NCBI RefSeq assembly: GCF_905397275.1
Contig: NZ_CAJPUY010000009.1
Location: forward strand, 186,001-250,000
Origin: Cupriavidus yeoncheonensis
GTDB lineage: Bacteria > Pseudomonadota > Gammaproteobacteria > Burkholderiales > Burkholderiaceae
Direction of reading: 5' to 3'
DNA length: 64,000 bases
Under the pieces are notes generated by a model. That model was not told where the DNA came from, ran no database searches, and was given only the letters and a program-made list of their open reading frames with translations. This document shows positions 10,369 to 18,735 of the stretch, piece by piece (within the stretch, counting starts at the first letter, position 1; each line of letters begins with the position of its first letter). The position numbers and the translations under genes were made by a program.

Positions 10369-11298
10369 TCAGCCGGCAGTGCGGGAGCGGGGCCGCGCGG
10401 CTGCCTTGCGGGTGGCGGGTGGCAATGGCGCATCCGCTTCCTGCGGTGCCCGCGCGGGTTCGGCGCCGCCGATGCGGCGCTCGCGCAGATGGGCCTTGGC
10501 GCGCTGCAGTCCTGCCGCCACGGTGTCGGCGCGTTCCAGCGCCACGCCGGCTGCCAGGACATCACCGAGTACGAGGTGGCAGATGCGCGATGTCATGGGC
10601 GTATAGACTTCGCTGTCCTCCTCCACGTCCGAGAACACGCAGACGTCGGCCAGCTTCGCCAGCGGCGAGCCGCTATGCGTCAGCGCCAGCACGCTCGCGC
10701 CGCTGGAGCGGGCCAGGGTGGCGGCGGTCAGCATGTCCCAGGTGCGGCCGCTGTTGGAAACCAGCACCGCTACATCGCCGGGCCCGAGCAGCGCGGCGGA
10801 CATGCTGAATACATGCGGATCGGAGTAAGCCGTGGTGGGCATGCCCAGGCGGAAGAACTTGTGCTGGATGTCGAGCGCGACGATGCCCGAATTGCCGCAG
10901 CCGTAGAACTCGATCCGGCGCGCGGCGGCCAGCAGGCGGATGCCGTGCTCGACCTGGTCCGCCGAGAGCGCATTGCGCACGCTCATGAGCGTGGCGATGG
11001 TGCGGTCGAATACCTTGCCGGCAATGTCGGCCGGGCCGTCGTCCGGCTTCACGTCCTGGTGGACGAAGGGCGTGCCGCCGCCCACGTTCTGCGCGAACTG
11101 CAGCTTGAATTCACGGAAGCCGTCATAGCCCAGCGCCGCGCAGAAACGCGCGATGGTGGGCTGCGACACGCCGGCGCGCTCGGCCAGTTCCGGCATGGAA
11201 AGCCGGATCACGCTGGCGCCATGGCGGGCCACATAGTCGGCCAGGCGGCGTTCGGACGGGCGGAGCGTGTCGTAAACGGCAAGAATTCGGTCGCGCAT
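10369..11298 (-). CDS. hexR: RpiR/HexR-family transcriptional regulator
   Basis: This 309-residue regulator has an N-terminal HTH_6 domain (~1-77, with SMPELAERAGVSQPTIARF) and a SIS phosphosugar-binding domain (~125-255, with FYGCGNSG and VSNSGRTWD). An Arg/Ala-rich tail follows after ~280. HexR homologues repress glucose catabolism genes and are released by KDPG, an intermediate of the Entner-Doudoroff pathway. The gene is divergent from edd. A 15-bp inverted repeat overlaps its own -10 box (TAGAAT, 11343-11338), and the same repeat occurs at the edd promoter, which fits autoregulation plus edd control. The HexR name is inferred from this context. Confidence 0.85.
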   Translation of the reverse strand: MRDRILAVYDTLRPSERRLADYVARHGASVIRLSMPELAERAGVSQPTIARFCAALGYDGFREFKLQFAQNVGGGTPFVHQDVKPDDGPADIAGKVFDRTIATLMSVRNALSADQVEHGIRLLAAARRIEFYGCGNSGIVALDIQHKFFRLGMPTTAYSDPHVFSMSAALLGPGDVAVLVSNSGRTWDMLTAATLARSSGASVLALTHSGSPLAKLADVCVFSDVEEDSEVYTPMTSRICHLVLGDVLAAGVALERADTVAAGLQRAKAHLRERRIGGAEPARAPQEADAPLPPATRKAAARPRSRTAG

Positions 11299-11330
11299 GG
11301 CGGTGGCGGGTGTCGCGGTCAGGATCGTGA

Positions 11331-11345
11331 TGTAGATATTCTACA
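11331..11345. promoter_or_regulatory. HexR-like operator at the regulator promoter
   Basis: The sequence has arms TGTAGA (11331-11336) and TCTACA (11340-11345) separated by TAT. On the minus strand a TAGAAT -10 box (11343-11338) lies inside it. The site is 33 nt upstream of the regulator ATG. It has the same arms and spacing as the site at the edd promoter. Confidence 0.75.
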
Positions 11346-11465
11346 GCGACCCAGCCCCATGGAGGCGGAGGGTTGACCTGAAATTGCGCTAGGGATTTCC
11401 CGTATTCTGGCGCTTCTGAGGAATTTGTGATGTAAAGGAGGCTGCCTGTGCGATTCTTGTCTCGC

Positions 11466-11485
11466 TATAATGTAGAAAATCTACA
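11466..11485 (+). promoter_or_regulatory. edd -10 box overlapping a HexR-like operator
   Basis: A perfect TATAAT (11466-11471) shares its last base with the inverted repeat TGTAGA-AAA-TCTACA (11471-11485). Bound repressor would cover the transcription start. The -35 region is weak (CTGCCT near 11442). The repeat ends 49 nt before the edd ATG. Confidence 0.75.
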
Positions 11486-11534
11486 CGTCGGGGGCGAACT
11501 CATCCTCTCCGACTTCCCACAGGAACGTTCAGCC

Positions 11535-13430
11535 ATGCCCCACGCCGTCCATGCCGAAATCCTTGCCGTGACCCGGCGCATTACCGAGCGCAGCCGCGCC
11601 AGCCGGCAGGCCTACCTGGCGCGCTGCGAGCGTGCGCAGGCGGAGCTGGGCCCGCTGCGCGGCATGTCGTGCGCCAACCTGGCCCATGGCTTTGCCGCGC
11701 TGCCGGCGCACGACAAGCTCAAGCTGCGCGTGGAGCATGCGCCGAACCTTGGCATCGTGACGGCCTACAACGACATGCTGTCCGCGCACCAGCCGTATGA
11801 GCGCTATCCGGGCGTGATCCGTGAAGCGGCACGCGCGGTGGGCGCCGTGGCGCAGGTGGCCGGTGGCGTGCCGGCGATGTGCGACGGCATTACGCAGGGC
11901 AATCCCGGCATGGAGCTGTCGCTGTTTTCGCGCGATGCCATTGCCATGAGCACGGCGGTGGCGCTGTCGCACAACACGTTCGACGCCGCGGTGATGCTGG
12001 GTGTTTGCGACAAGATCGTGCCGGGCCTGGTGATGGGGGCGCTGCAGTTCGGCCACCTGCCGGTCGTGTTCGTGCCGGCCGGGCCGATGGCGAGCGGTCT
12101 GCCGAACAAGGAAAAGGCGCGCGTGCGCCAGCTCTACGCGACCGGCCAGGTCGGCCGCGAGGCCCTGCTCGAAGCCGAGTGCGAGGCCTATCACAGCGCC
12201 GGCACCTGCACCTTCTACGGCACCGCCAACAGCAACCAGTTCCTGATGGAAATCATGGGCCTGCACCTGCCCGGCGCAGCCTTCGTCCACCCCGACAGCG
12301 GCCTGCGCGATGCGCTGACAGCGGCGGCGGCGCAGCGCGCGCTGGCACTGTCGGCGCGCGGCGGCGAGTACCTGCCGATGGCGCGCATCGTCGACGAGCG
12401 TGCCGTTGTCAACGCGATGGTCGGCCTGCTGGCCACCGGCGGCTCCACCAACCACACCATCCATCTGGTGGCGATGGCGCGCGCCGCGGGCGTGCTGATC
12501 GACTGGGACGATTTCGACCGCCTGTCCCGCATCACGCCGCTGCTGGCGCGCGTCTATCCGAACGGCTCGGCGGACGTGAACCACTTCCACGCCGCGGGTG
12601 GCACGGGCTACGTGATTCGCCAGTTGCTGGAGGCCGGACTCGTCCATGATGACGTGCAGACCGTGGCCGGCCCAGGCCTGGCGCGCTACACGCAGGAGCC
12701 GGTGCTGGCCGACGGCGTCCTGCGCTGGCGTGATGGCGCAAGCGCCAGCGGCGACGCACAGGTGCTCGCCACCGCGGCCGAGCCGTTTTCCGACGAAGGC
12801 GGCCTGCGCCTGATGCAGGGCAACCTGGGCCGCGGCGTGATCAAGGTCTCCGCCGTGGCGCCTGAGCATCGCGTGGTCGAGGCCCCGGCACGCGTGTTCG
12901 ATTCGCAGGAGGCCCTGCAGGCCGCCTTCGAAGCGGGCGAGCTGAACCGCGACGTGGTGGCCGTGGTGCGCTTCCAGGGACCCAATGCCAACGGCATGCC
13001 CGAACTGCATCGCCTGACGCCCGTGCTCGGTGCGCTGCAGGACGCAGGGCACCGCGTGGCGCTGGTCACGGATGGCCGCATGTCCGGCGCGTCCGGCAAG
13101 GTGCCCGCGGTGATCCACATGGGCCCCGAGGCGCTGGCCGGCGGCCCGCTGGCGCGCGTGCGCGACGGCGACCTGGTGCGCATGGACGCCGTTGCCGGCA
13201 CGCTCGCCTGGCTCGGTGACCCGGCCGAGTTCGCGGCGCGCCCGCTGGCGCCCGCGCCGGCTGACGATTTCGACCGGTTCAGCGTGGGCCGGGGCCTGTT
13301 CGGCCTGTTCCGGCGCCACGCGCGCATGGCGGAAGAGGGCGGCAGCGCACTCGACCTGTCCGAGGCGGACGCCACGCCGGCGGCCACTGCGCCCGGAACC
13401 GCCACGGCGGCCCATTCCGTCGCACAATAG
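11535..13430 (+). CDS. edd: 6-phosphogluconate dehydratase
   Basis: Edd converts 6-phosphogluconate to KDPG in the Entner-Doudoroff pathway. The 631-residue product is full length for the IlvD/Edd family. It keeps the Cys-containing segments expected to bind the iron-sulfur cluster ([37 protein letters not shown]) and the C-terminal [11 protein letters not shown] motif. The ATG at 11535 follows an AGGAAC ribosome site (11521-11526). An upstream GTG at 11448 would place the operator inside the coding region and is rejected. gntK follows; no KDPG aldolase gene (eda) is present in the window. Confidence 0.96.
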   Translation: MPHAVHAEILAVTRRITERSRASRQAYLARCERAQAELGPLRGMSCANLAHGFAALPAHDKLKLRVEHAPNLGIVTAYNDMLSAHQPYERYPGVIREAARAVGAVAQVAGGVPAMCDGITQGNPGMELSLFSRDAIAMSTAVALSHNTFDAAVMLGVCDKIVPGLVMGALQFGHLPVVFVPAGPMASGLPNKEKARVRQLYATGQVGREALLEAECEAYHSAGTCTFYGTANSNQFLMEIMGLHLPGAAFVHPDSGLRDALTAAAAQRALALSARGGEYLPMARIVDERAVVNAMVGLLATGGSTNHTIHLVAMARAAGVLIDWDDFDRLSRITPLLARVYPNGSADVNHFHAAGGTGYVIRQLLEAGLVHDDVQTVAGPGLARYTQEPVLADGVLRWRDGASASGDAQVLATAAEPFSDEGGLRLMQGNLGRGVIKVSAVAPEHRVVEAPARVFDSQEALQAAFEAGELNRDVVAVVRFQGPNANGMPELHRLTPVLGALQDAGHRVALVTDGRMSGASGKVPAVIHMGPEALAGGPLARVRDGDLVRMDAVAGTLAWLGDPAEFAARPLAPAPADDFDRFSVGRGLFGLFRRHARMAEEGGSALDLSEADATPAATAPGTATAAHSVAQ

Positions 13431-13431
13431 C

Positions 13432-13450
13432 CGGGCCAAGGGGCCCGTTT
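13432..13450 (+). terminator. Weak hairpin between edd and gntK
   Basis: CGGGCC (13432-13437) pairs with GGCCCG (13442-13447) across a 4-nt loop, followed by only three T. It may attenuate readthrough into gntK rather than terminate fully. Confidence 0.3.
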
Positions 13451-13577
13451 CATCCGATTGACCCGATTCCCCCGGCCGGTGCCAGCCGCCAGCCGGGCAC
13501 CTGCGCGCCGCGTGCCGGCGCCAGGCTACCGACAAGGATGGGGCAAACCATCCGACACCATGATCGATGGAGCAGAC

Positions 13578-14084
13578 ATGATCTATATCCTGATGGGCGT
13601 TTCCGGCAGCGGCAAATCCACGGTTGGCGAAATGCTGGCGCAACGCCTGGGCTGCGCGTTCCATGACGCGGACGAGTTCCACAGCGCCGCCAACAAGGCC
13701 AAGATGCACGCGGGCATTCCGCTTACCGACGAGGACCGCTGGCCGTGGCTGGCCGCCATGCGTGCGGCCATCGATGCCGCGCGGGCCGAGGGCCGGACCC
13801 ACGTGTTCACCTGCTCCGCGCTGCGCCAGGTGTATCGCGACCGGCTGACGCCGCCGGACGGCGGCGTGACGTTCGTCTACATGAAGGGCGATGCGTCGGT
13901 GATCGGCTCGCGCCTGTCCGCGCGCACGGACCACTTCTTCAACCCGGCTCTGCTGCAGAGCCAGCTCGATACACTGGAGGAGCCCCAGGGCGCGCTCGTG
14001 CTCGATATCCGGCAGACGCCGCAGGCGCTGGTGCAGGCCATCCTCGCCGACGGCGAACGCCACCGCGCCGCCGCCTCGCGCTGA
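13578..14084 (+). CDS. gntK: Gluconokinase
   Basis: Gluconokinase phosphorylates gluconate to 6-phosphogluconate, the substrate of Edd, so the pair forms a gluconate entry route. The 168-residue P-loop kinase begins MIYILMGVSGSGKST with Walker A at residues 7-14. It continues with DADEFHS, GIPLTDEDRWPWL and CSALRQVYRD, all typical of the GntK family. The ATG at 13578 was chosen because a GGAG ribosome site lies 6 nt before it; in-frame ATGs at 13560 and 13458 lack this. The 147-nt gap after edd contains a weak hairpin. Confidence 0.95.
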   Translation: MIYILMGVSGSGKSTVGEMLAQRLGCAFHDADEFHSAANKAKMHAGIPLTDEDRWPWLAAMRAAIDAARAEGRTHVFTCSALRQVYRDRLTPPDGGVTFVYMKGDASVIGSRLSARTDHFFNPALLQSQLDTLEEPQGALVLDIRQTPQALVQAILADGERHRAAASR

Positions 14085-14177
14085 TCCTCCCGGTGCGCCC
14101 GCCTGCCGCAACACTGGCAGGCATCTTGCTTAACCCGTTTCCGTGCCGCGCAAACCGCGGGGACTTGCGGCTTTCGC

Positions 14178-14192
14178 TGGCACAAGTATGCT
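14178..14192 (+). promoter_or_regulatory. Degenerate sigma-54-like element
   Basis: TGGCAC at 14178-14183 is followed by TGC at 14189-14191, resembling the -24/-12 sigma-54 pattern. The spacing between the GG and GC dinucleotides is 9 nt instead of 10, so activity is doubtful. It lies 121 nt before the ATP-grasp gene in the 228-nt gap after gntK. Confidence 0.2.
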
Positions 14193-14312
14193 GAAAGGGC
14201 CAGTCACTCGACAGTCTGTAGAGCCACAAAACAAGGGGCGGCGATTCCGGCGGGAGACCGGCAGGCCAGGCGACCAGGACGCCCCCCAATTTCCACGGAG
14301 GGAAGGGCCATC

Positions 14313-15788
14313 ATGGCGGCGCGCTATTTCGACGAGATGCTGGATTGGCGGGATGACGAGAGGAATACCGTCATCCAGGCGGGGCAGGCATTGCAGAGCG
14401 GTCTGGTACGGCCGCACTACCGGCAATTCTCGGACTGGCTGGCGCGGCAGTCCGAGAACACCATGGCCAACAAGCGCGCCGAGGCGGACCTGATCTTCCG
14501 GCGCGTGGGCATTACGTTCGCGGTCTACGGCGACAAGGACGAATCCAACAGCGGCACCGAGCGAACCATTCCGTTCGACGTGATCCCGCGCATCTTCCCA
14601 GCCAGCGAGTGGGCCACCCTGGACAAGGGCCTGCGCCAGCGCGTGGCGGCGCTGAACCGCTTCATCCACGATATCTACCACGGGCAGGACATCATCCGCG
14701 CCGGCGTGATCCCGCCGGACCAGATCTACAACAACGCCCAGTACCGCCCCGAGATGCTCGGCGTGGACGTGCCGCGCGACATCTACGCGCACGTGGCCGG
14801 GATTGACGTCGTGCGGGCCGGCGAGGGCGAGTTCTACGTGCTGGAAGACAACCTGCGCGTACCCTCGGGCGTGTCGTACATGCTTGAAAACCGCAAGATG
14901 ATGATGCGCCTGTTCCCGGACCTCTTCGCGCGCAACCGCGTGGCGCCGGTGGCCCACTATCCCGACCTGCTGCTGGACATGCTGCGCGGAGTTTCGCCAC
15001 AGGCCATTTCCGACCCGACCGTGGTGGTGCTGACGCCGGGCATGTACAACTCGGCGTACTTCGAGCACGCCTTCCTGGCGCAGCAGATGGGCGTGGAACT
15101 GGTGGAAGGCAGCGACATGTTCGTCGAGGACGACCATCTCTACATGCGCACCACGCAGGGTCCGCAGCGCATCGACGTGATCTACCGGCGCGTGGACGAC
15201 GATTTCCTCGATCCGCTGGTGTTCCGGCCCGATTCCTCGCTTGGCGCGGCGGGGCTGCTGTCGGTCTACCGCGCGGGCAACGTGACCATCTGCAATGCGA
15301 TCGGCACGGGCGTGGCCGACGACAAGTCGATCTACCCGTACGTGCCCGACATGATCCGCTTCTACCTGGGCGAGGAGGCCATCCTCAACAACGTGCCGAC
15401 CTATATGTGCCGGCGCCCCGACGACCTGCAATACGTGCTCGACAACATGGCGGACCTGGTGGTCAAGGAAACCCATGGCGCGGGCGGCTACGGCATGCTG
15501 GTGGGGCCGGCGGCCACGCGCGCGGAGATCGATACCTTCCGGGAGGTGGTGAAGTCGCGGCCGGAGCAGTACATCGCCCAGCCGACGCTGGCGTTGTCCA
15601 CGTGCCCGACCTATGTCGAAGCGGGCATCGCGCCGCGCCATATCGACCTGCGCCCGTTCGTGCTGTCGGGGCGGGAGGTGCGCATGGTGCCGGGCGGGCT
15701 CACGCGCGTGGCACTGCGCGAAGGCTCGCTGGTGGTGAATTCCTCGCAGGGCGGGGGCACCAAGGACACCTGGGTACTGGAGCGCTGA
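14313..15788 (+). CDS. Circularly permuted ATP-grasp protein
   Basis: The 491-residue protein belongs to the circularly permuted ATP-grasp family (COG2308), predicted to ligate amino or carboxyl groups with ATP. Recognisable segments are DVIPRIFPASEW, YVLEDNLRVPSGVSYM, VVVLTPGMYNSAYFEH, VVKETHGAGGYGM and RMVPGGLTRVAL. A GGAGGGAAGG ribosome site precedes the ATG. It is the first gene of a four-gene set with alpha-E, transglutaminase and Anbu. This set recurs in many bacteria and has been predicted from comparative genomics to make or process an unknown peptide. The actual substrate is unknown. Confidence 0.92.
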   Translation: MAARYFDEMLDWRDDERNTVIQAGQALQSGLVRPHYRQFSDWLARQSENTMANKRAEADLIFRRVGITFAVYGDKDESNSGTERTIPFDVIPRIFPASEWATLDKGLRQRVAALNRFIHDIYHGQDIIRAGVIPPDQIYNNAQYRPEMLGVDVPRDIYAHVAGIDVVRAGEGEFYVLEDNLRVPSGVSYMLENRKMMMRLFPDLFARNRVAPVAHYPDLLLDMLRGVSPQAISDPTVVVLTPGMYNSAYFEHAFLAQQMGVELVEGSDMFVEDDHLYMRTTQGPQRIDVIYRRVDDDFLDPLVFRPDSSLGAAGLLSVYRAGNVTICNAIGTGVADDKSIYPYVPDMIRFYLGEEAILNNVPTYMCRRPDDLQYVLDNMADLVVKETHGAGGYGMLVGPAATRAEIDTFREVVKSRPEQYIAQPTLALSTCPTYVEAGIAPRHIDLRPFVLSGREVRMVPGGLTRVALREGSLVVNSSQGGGTKDTWVLER

Positions 15789-15834
15789 GCCCTCCGCCAC
15801 CAAGCCGCCAAGACCGCATTGCGAGGAGAACCCC

Positions 15835-16788
15835 ATGCTGAGCCGCACCGCCGACCATCTCTTCTGGATGGCCCGCTATACCGAACGCGCGGAGAACACC
15901 GCGCGCATGCTGGACGTCAACTACCAGACCTCGCTGCTGCCGCAGTCCGCCGAAGTGGCGGAGCAGGGCTGGTGGGCCATGCTCGACATCTCGGAGCTGA
16001 CGCGGGCGTTCGACAACAAGTACGGGCTGCTGACGCGCGACGACGTGATCGATTTCATGGTGCGCGACATGACCAACCCGTCGTCGATCATGAGCTGCCT
16101 GCGCGCGGCGCGCGAGAACGCGCGCGCGGTGCGCGGCTCGCTGACCACCGAGGTCTGGGAAACCGTCAACACCACCTGGCTCGATGTGCAGCGCATCATC
16201 GCGGACGGCGAACTGCAGGAAGACCCGTCGCGCTTCTTCGAGTGGGTCAAGTTCCGCTCGCACCTGGCGCGCGGGGTGCAGTTCGGCACCATGCTGAAGG
16301 ACGACGCCTTCCACTTCATGCGCCTGGGCACCTTCCTGGAGCGCGCCGACAACACCGCGCGGATCCTCGACGTCAAGTTCCAGGCGTCGGGCTCGGACGA
16401 CAGCGATCCCAATCGCGAGCAGAACGATTTCTACCACTGGGCCGCGGTGCTGCGCTCGGTGTCGGGTTTCGAGGTCTATCGCAAGGTCTACCGCGCGGTG
16501 ATCACGCCGCAGCGCGTGGCCGAACTGCTGATCCTGCGCCCGGACATGCCGCGTTCGCTGGTGTCGAGCATGGACGAGGTAGTGGCCATCCTGGCGCTGG
16601 TCGGCAACCAGCAATCGGGGGAGACCGAGCGCCAGGCTGGTAAACTCCACGCCGACCTGAAATATGCCCGCATCGACGACATCTTTGCTGTCGGGCTGCA
16701 CGCTTTCCTGACCAGCTTCCTGGAGCGCATCGGCGACCTCGGCAACGGCATCAGCCGTGATTTCCTGGTGCCGCTGCTGGCGGCCTAG
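15835..16788 (+). CDS. Alpha-E domain protein (DUF403)
   Basis: This 317-residue, mostly alpha-helical protein belongs to COG2307. The N-terminus MLSRTADHLFWMARYTERAEN and the internal LGTFLERADNTARILDVK show the family's repeated E-R-A-(E/D)-N-T-A-R helix motif. It is always found beside the ATP-grasp protein and probably acts with it. The GAGGAG ribosome site and the 46-nt spacing from the previous stop fit cotranscription. It has no signal peptide or membrane segment. No biochemical activity is established for the family as far as I know. Confidence 0.92.
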   Translation: MLSRTADHLFWMARYTERAENTARMLDVNYQTSLLPQSAEVAEQGWWAMLDISELTRAFDNKYGLLTRDDVIDFMVRDMTNPSSIMSCLRAARENARAVRGSLTTEVWETVNTTWLDVQRIIADGELQEDPSRFFEWVKFRSHLARGVQFGTMLKDDAFHFMRLGTFLERADNTARILDVKFQASGSDDSDPNREQNDFYHWAAVLRSVSGFEVYRKVYRAVITPQRVAELLILRPDMPRSLVSSMDEVVAILALVGNQQSGETERQAGKLHADLKYARIDDIFAVGLHAFLTSFLERIGDLGNGISRDFLVPLLAA

Positions 16789-16819
16789 CTGCCGGACCGG
16801 ATGCCGCGGAGAGCACGCC

Positions 16820-17695
16820 ATGTGCAGCAGTCGTCGCCGCGGTCTTCCGAACACCGTGAAATACAAGATTCATCACCAGACCGTCTATCACTACGCGGAG
16901 CCGGTGCGGCGCAGCGTGCACGAACTGCGGCTGGCGCCGCGCTCGGGCCCGCTGCAGGCCGTTCAGGCCTGGGAACTGCAGGCACCTGGCAACCTTTCCG
17001 AGGCCCGCGACGGCTTCGGCAATATCGTCCATAACTTCACCGTCAGCGGGCCGGCCGATACCATCGCCATTACCGCGATCGGAGAGGTGCAGGTCTCGAC
17101 CGGGCACGATGATGCCGGGCGCGACGGGCATCATGCCTTTCGCGATGCGCCGGCTGCGGGCGAGGCGCGGGTGTCGCCGCTGTACTTTGTCGGCGGCACG
17201 CCGCTGACCGCCGCCCCGCCGGAGATGCAGGCATTCGCCGCGCCGTTCCTGGCGGCCGGACATGAAGTGCCGGCGCTGCTGGCACTGGCCGGAGGCATCG
17301 CCGATCATGTGCGCTATGCGGCCAACACCACGCACGTTGGCACCTCCGCCGCCGAGGCGTTCCATCTTGGCAGCGGTGTCTGCCAGGACCAGGCGCAGGT
17401 GATGGTGGCAGCGTGCCGCGCGTTCGGTATTCCCGCACGCTATGTGAGCGGATACTTCTACGACCCGGCTGCCACCGAACTGGCCAGCCACGCCTGGGCG
17501 GATGTCTGTCTGGATGCCGGGCAGGACCTGTGGTGCAGCATCGACGTCACGCATCGCTGTGTGACGGATCAGCGGCACGTGCGACTGGCGGTCGGGCGTG
17601 ACTACCAGTCCGCGGCACCCGTGCGGGGCATTCTCGAAGGCGGTAGCGGCGAGACCCTGCAGGTGAATATTGCCATCACGCCGCTGGCGGATTGA
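16820..17695 (+). CDS. Transglutaminase-like cysteine peptidase family protein
   Basis: This ~291-residue member of COG1305 has a bacterial transglutaminase N-terminal domain (YKIHHQTVYHYAEPV) and a catalytic core with the Cys-His-Asp triad in GSGVCQDQAQ, SHAWADV and DVTH. Such folds act as peptidases, amidases or cross-linking enzymes. The ATG at 16820 has a GGAG ribosome site at an 8-nt spacing. A GTG at 16856 (VKYKIHH) matches the family N-terminus better but lacks a ribosome site, so the start is open between the two. It lies 31 nt after alpha-E in the same operon. Confidence 0.9.
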   Translation: MCSSRRRGLPNTVKYKIHHQTVYHYAEPVRRSVHELRLAPRSGPLQAVQAWELQAPGNLSEARDGFGNIVHNFTVSGPADTIAITAIGEVQVSTGHDDAGRDGHHAFRDAPAAGEARVSPLYFVGGTPLTAAPPEMQAFAAPFLAAGHEVPALLALAGGIADHVRYAANTTHVGTSAAEAFHLGSGVCQDQAQVMVAACRAFGIPARYVSGYFYDPAATELASHAWADVCLDAGQDLWCSIDVTHRCVTDQRHVRLAVGRDYQSAAPVRGILEGGSGETLQVNIAITPLAD

Positions 17696-17851
17696 CGGAC
17701 AGGCGGTGTGGCCCGGGCGCGGTCGTGGTGCCGCTGGCGTGCGGGATGCACCGGTTTGACGCCCGAGCGCGCTGTGCCCGCCGGTGCGCGCGAAATCCGA
17801 GCACTGTCTCGAATCTGCCGGCACCGGTCCCGCAGGGTGTCCGCCGGAGGC

Positions 17852-17857
17852 TAGAAT
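17852..17857 (+). promoter_or_regulatory. Possible -10 box for the Anbu gene
   Basis: TAGAAT lies 44 nt before the Anbu ATG in the 206-nt gap after the transglutaminase gene. Anbu may thus have its own promoter. No clear -35 element was seen. Confidence 0.35.
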
Positions 17858-17901
17858 TCCCGCTGCAACCCCGCTCGGTTCCAAGCGACCCCGACAAGAC
17901 C

Positions 17902-18723
17902 ATGACCTACTGTGTTGCCATGCGGCTAGAAGCCGGCCTGGTGTTCCTTTCCGATTCGCGCACCAACGCCGGTGTCGATGCGATTTCCACCGCGCGCAAG
18001 ATGACGGTGTTCGAAGAGCCCGGCGACCGCGTGATGGTGCTGCTGACCGCCGGCAACCTGGCCATCAGCCAGTCGGTGCGCCAGTGCCTGGCCGAGGGGC
18101 GCGACGAGAAGCGATCGCTGTGGACCGCGCGCGATATGTTCGAGGCCGCTTCCATCGTCGGCGATGCCGTGCGCCAGGTGCACAAGCGCGATGCGCACGC
18201 GATGCGCGATGCCGGCATCGAGTTCAACGTCAGCCTGATCTTCGGTGGGCAGATCCGCGGCGAGCGCGTGCGGCTGTTCAATGTCTACGCGGCCGGCAAT
18301 TTCGTCGAGGCCACGCCCGAGAACTGCTATTTCCAGATCGGCGAAGCCAAGTACGGCAAGCCGATCATCGACCGCGTGGTGCATCCGTCGCTGCCGCTTG
18401 GCGAGGCCGCCAAGTGCGCGCTGATCTCGATGGATTCCACGCTCAAGTCGAACATTTCGGTGGGCCTGCCGCTGGACCTGCTGGTCTATGAGGCCGATGC
18501 GCTGCGCGTGACGCGCTTCGCCAATATCGACGAAAAGAACGCCTATTTCCGCATGATCCGCGATACCTGGGGGCAGCGTCTGCGCCAGGTGTTCGGCGAG
18601 ATCAGCGACCCCGAATGGGATGCCGCGCGCGAAGCGGAATTCCCGCTGGCGCGCACGGGCGAGGCCGACAGCTGGGGACAGCCGGTCCGGGCCACGCGCG
18701 AGCGTTCGCGCACCCAGGATTGA
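17902..18723 (+). CDS. anbu: Anbu-type proteasome-related peptidase
   Basis: Anbu is a bacterial relative of the HslV and proteasome beta subunits. The 273-residue product begins M-TYCVAMRLEAGLVFLSDSR, so removal of Met exposes Thr1. Asp17 in LSDSR and Lys32 in TARKM fall where the proteasomal catalytic Asp17 and Lys33 are expected. The body (FIFGGQ-like SLIFGGQIRG, SLPLGEAAKCALISMDST) is typical of the COG3484 proteasome-type protease family. The ATG at 17902 is chosen because it gives the N-terminal Thr; the frame is open 70 codons upstream without family similarity. It closes the ATP-grasp/alpha-E/transglutaminase set. Its substrate is unknown. Confidence 0.92.
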   Translation: MTYCVAMRLEAGLVFLSDSRTNAGVDAISTARKMTVFEEPGDRVMVLLTAGNLAISQSVRQCLAEGRDEKRSLWTARDMFEAASIVGDAVRQVHKRDAHAMRDAGIEFNVSLIFGGQIRGERVRLFNVYAAGNFVEATPENCYFQIGEAKYGKPIIDRVVHPSLPLGEAAKCALISMDSTLKSNISVGLPLDLLVYEADALRVTRFANIDEKNAYFRMIRDTWGQRLRQVFGEISDPEWDAAREAEFPLARTGEADSWGQPVRATRERSRTQD

Positions 18724-18735
18724 GCAGGGCTGGCG

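Noticed and set aside
11529-14114. 861-codon minus-strand open frame
   Set aside because: It is antisense to edd and gntK, has no family similarity, and shows the same shadow composition.
14130-15848. 572-codon minus-strand open frame
   Set aside because: It is antisense to the ATP-grasp gene, which has clear family motifs and a ribosome site.
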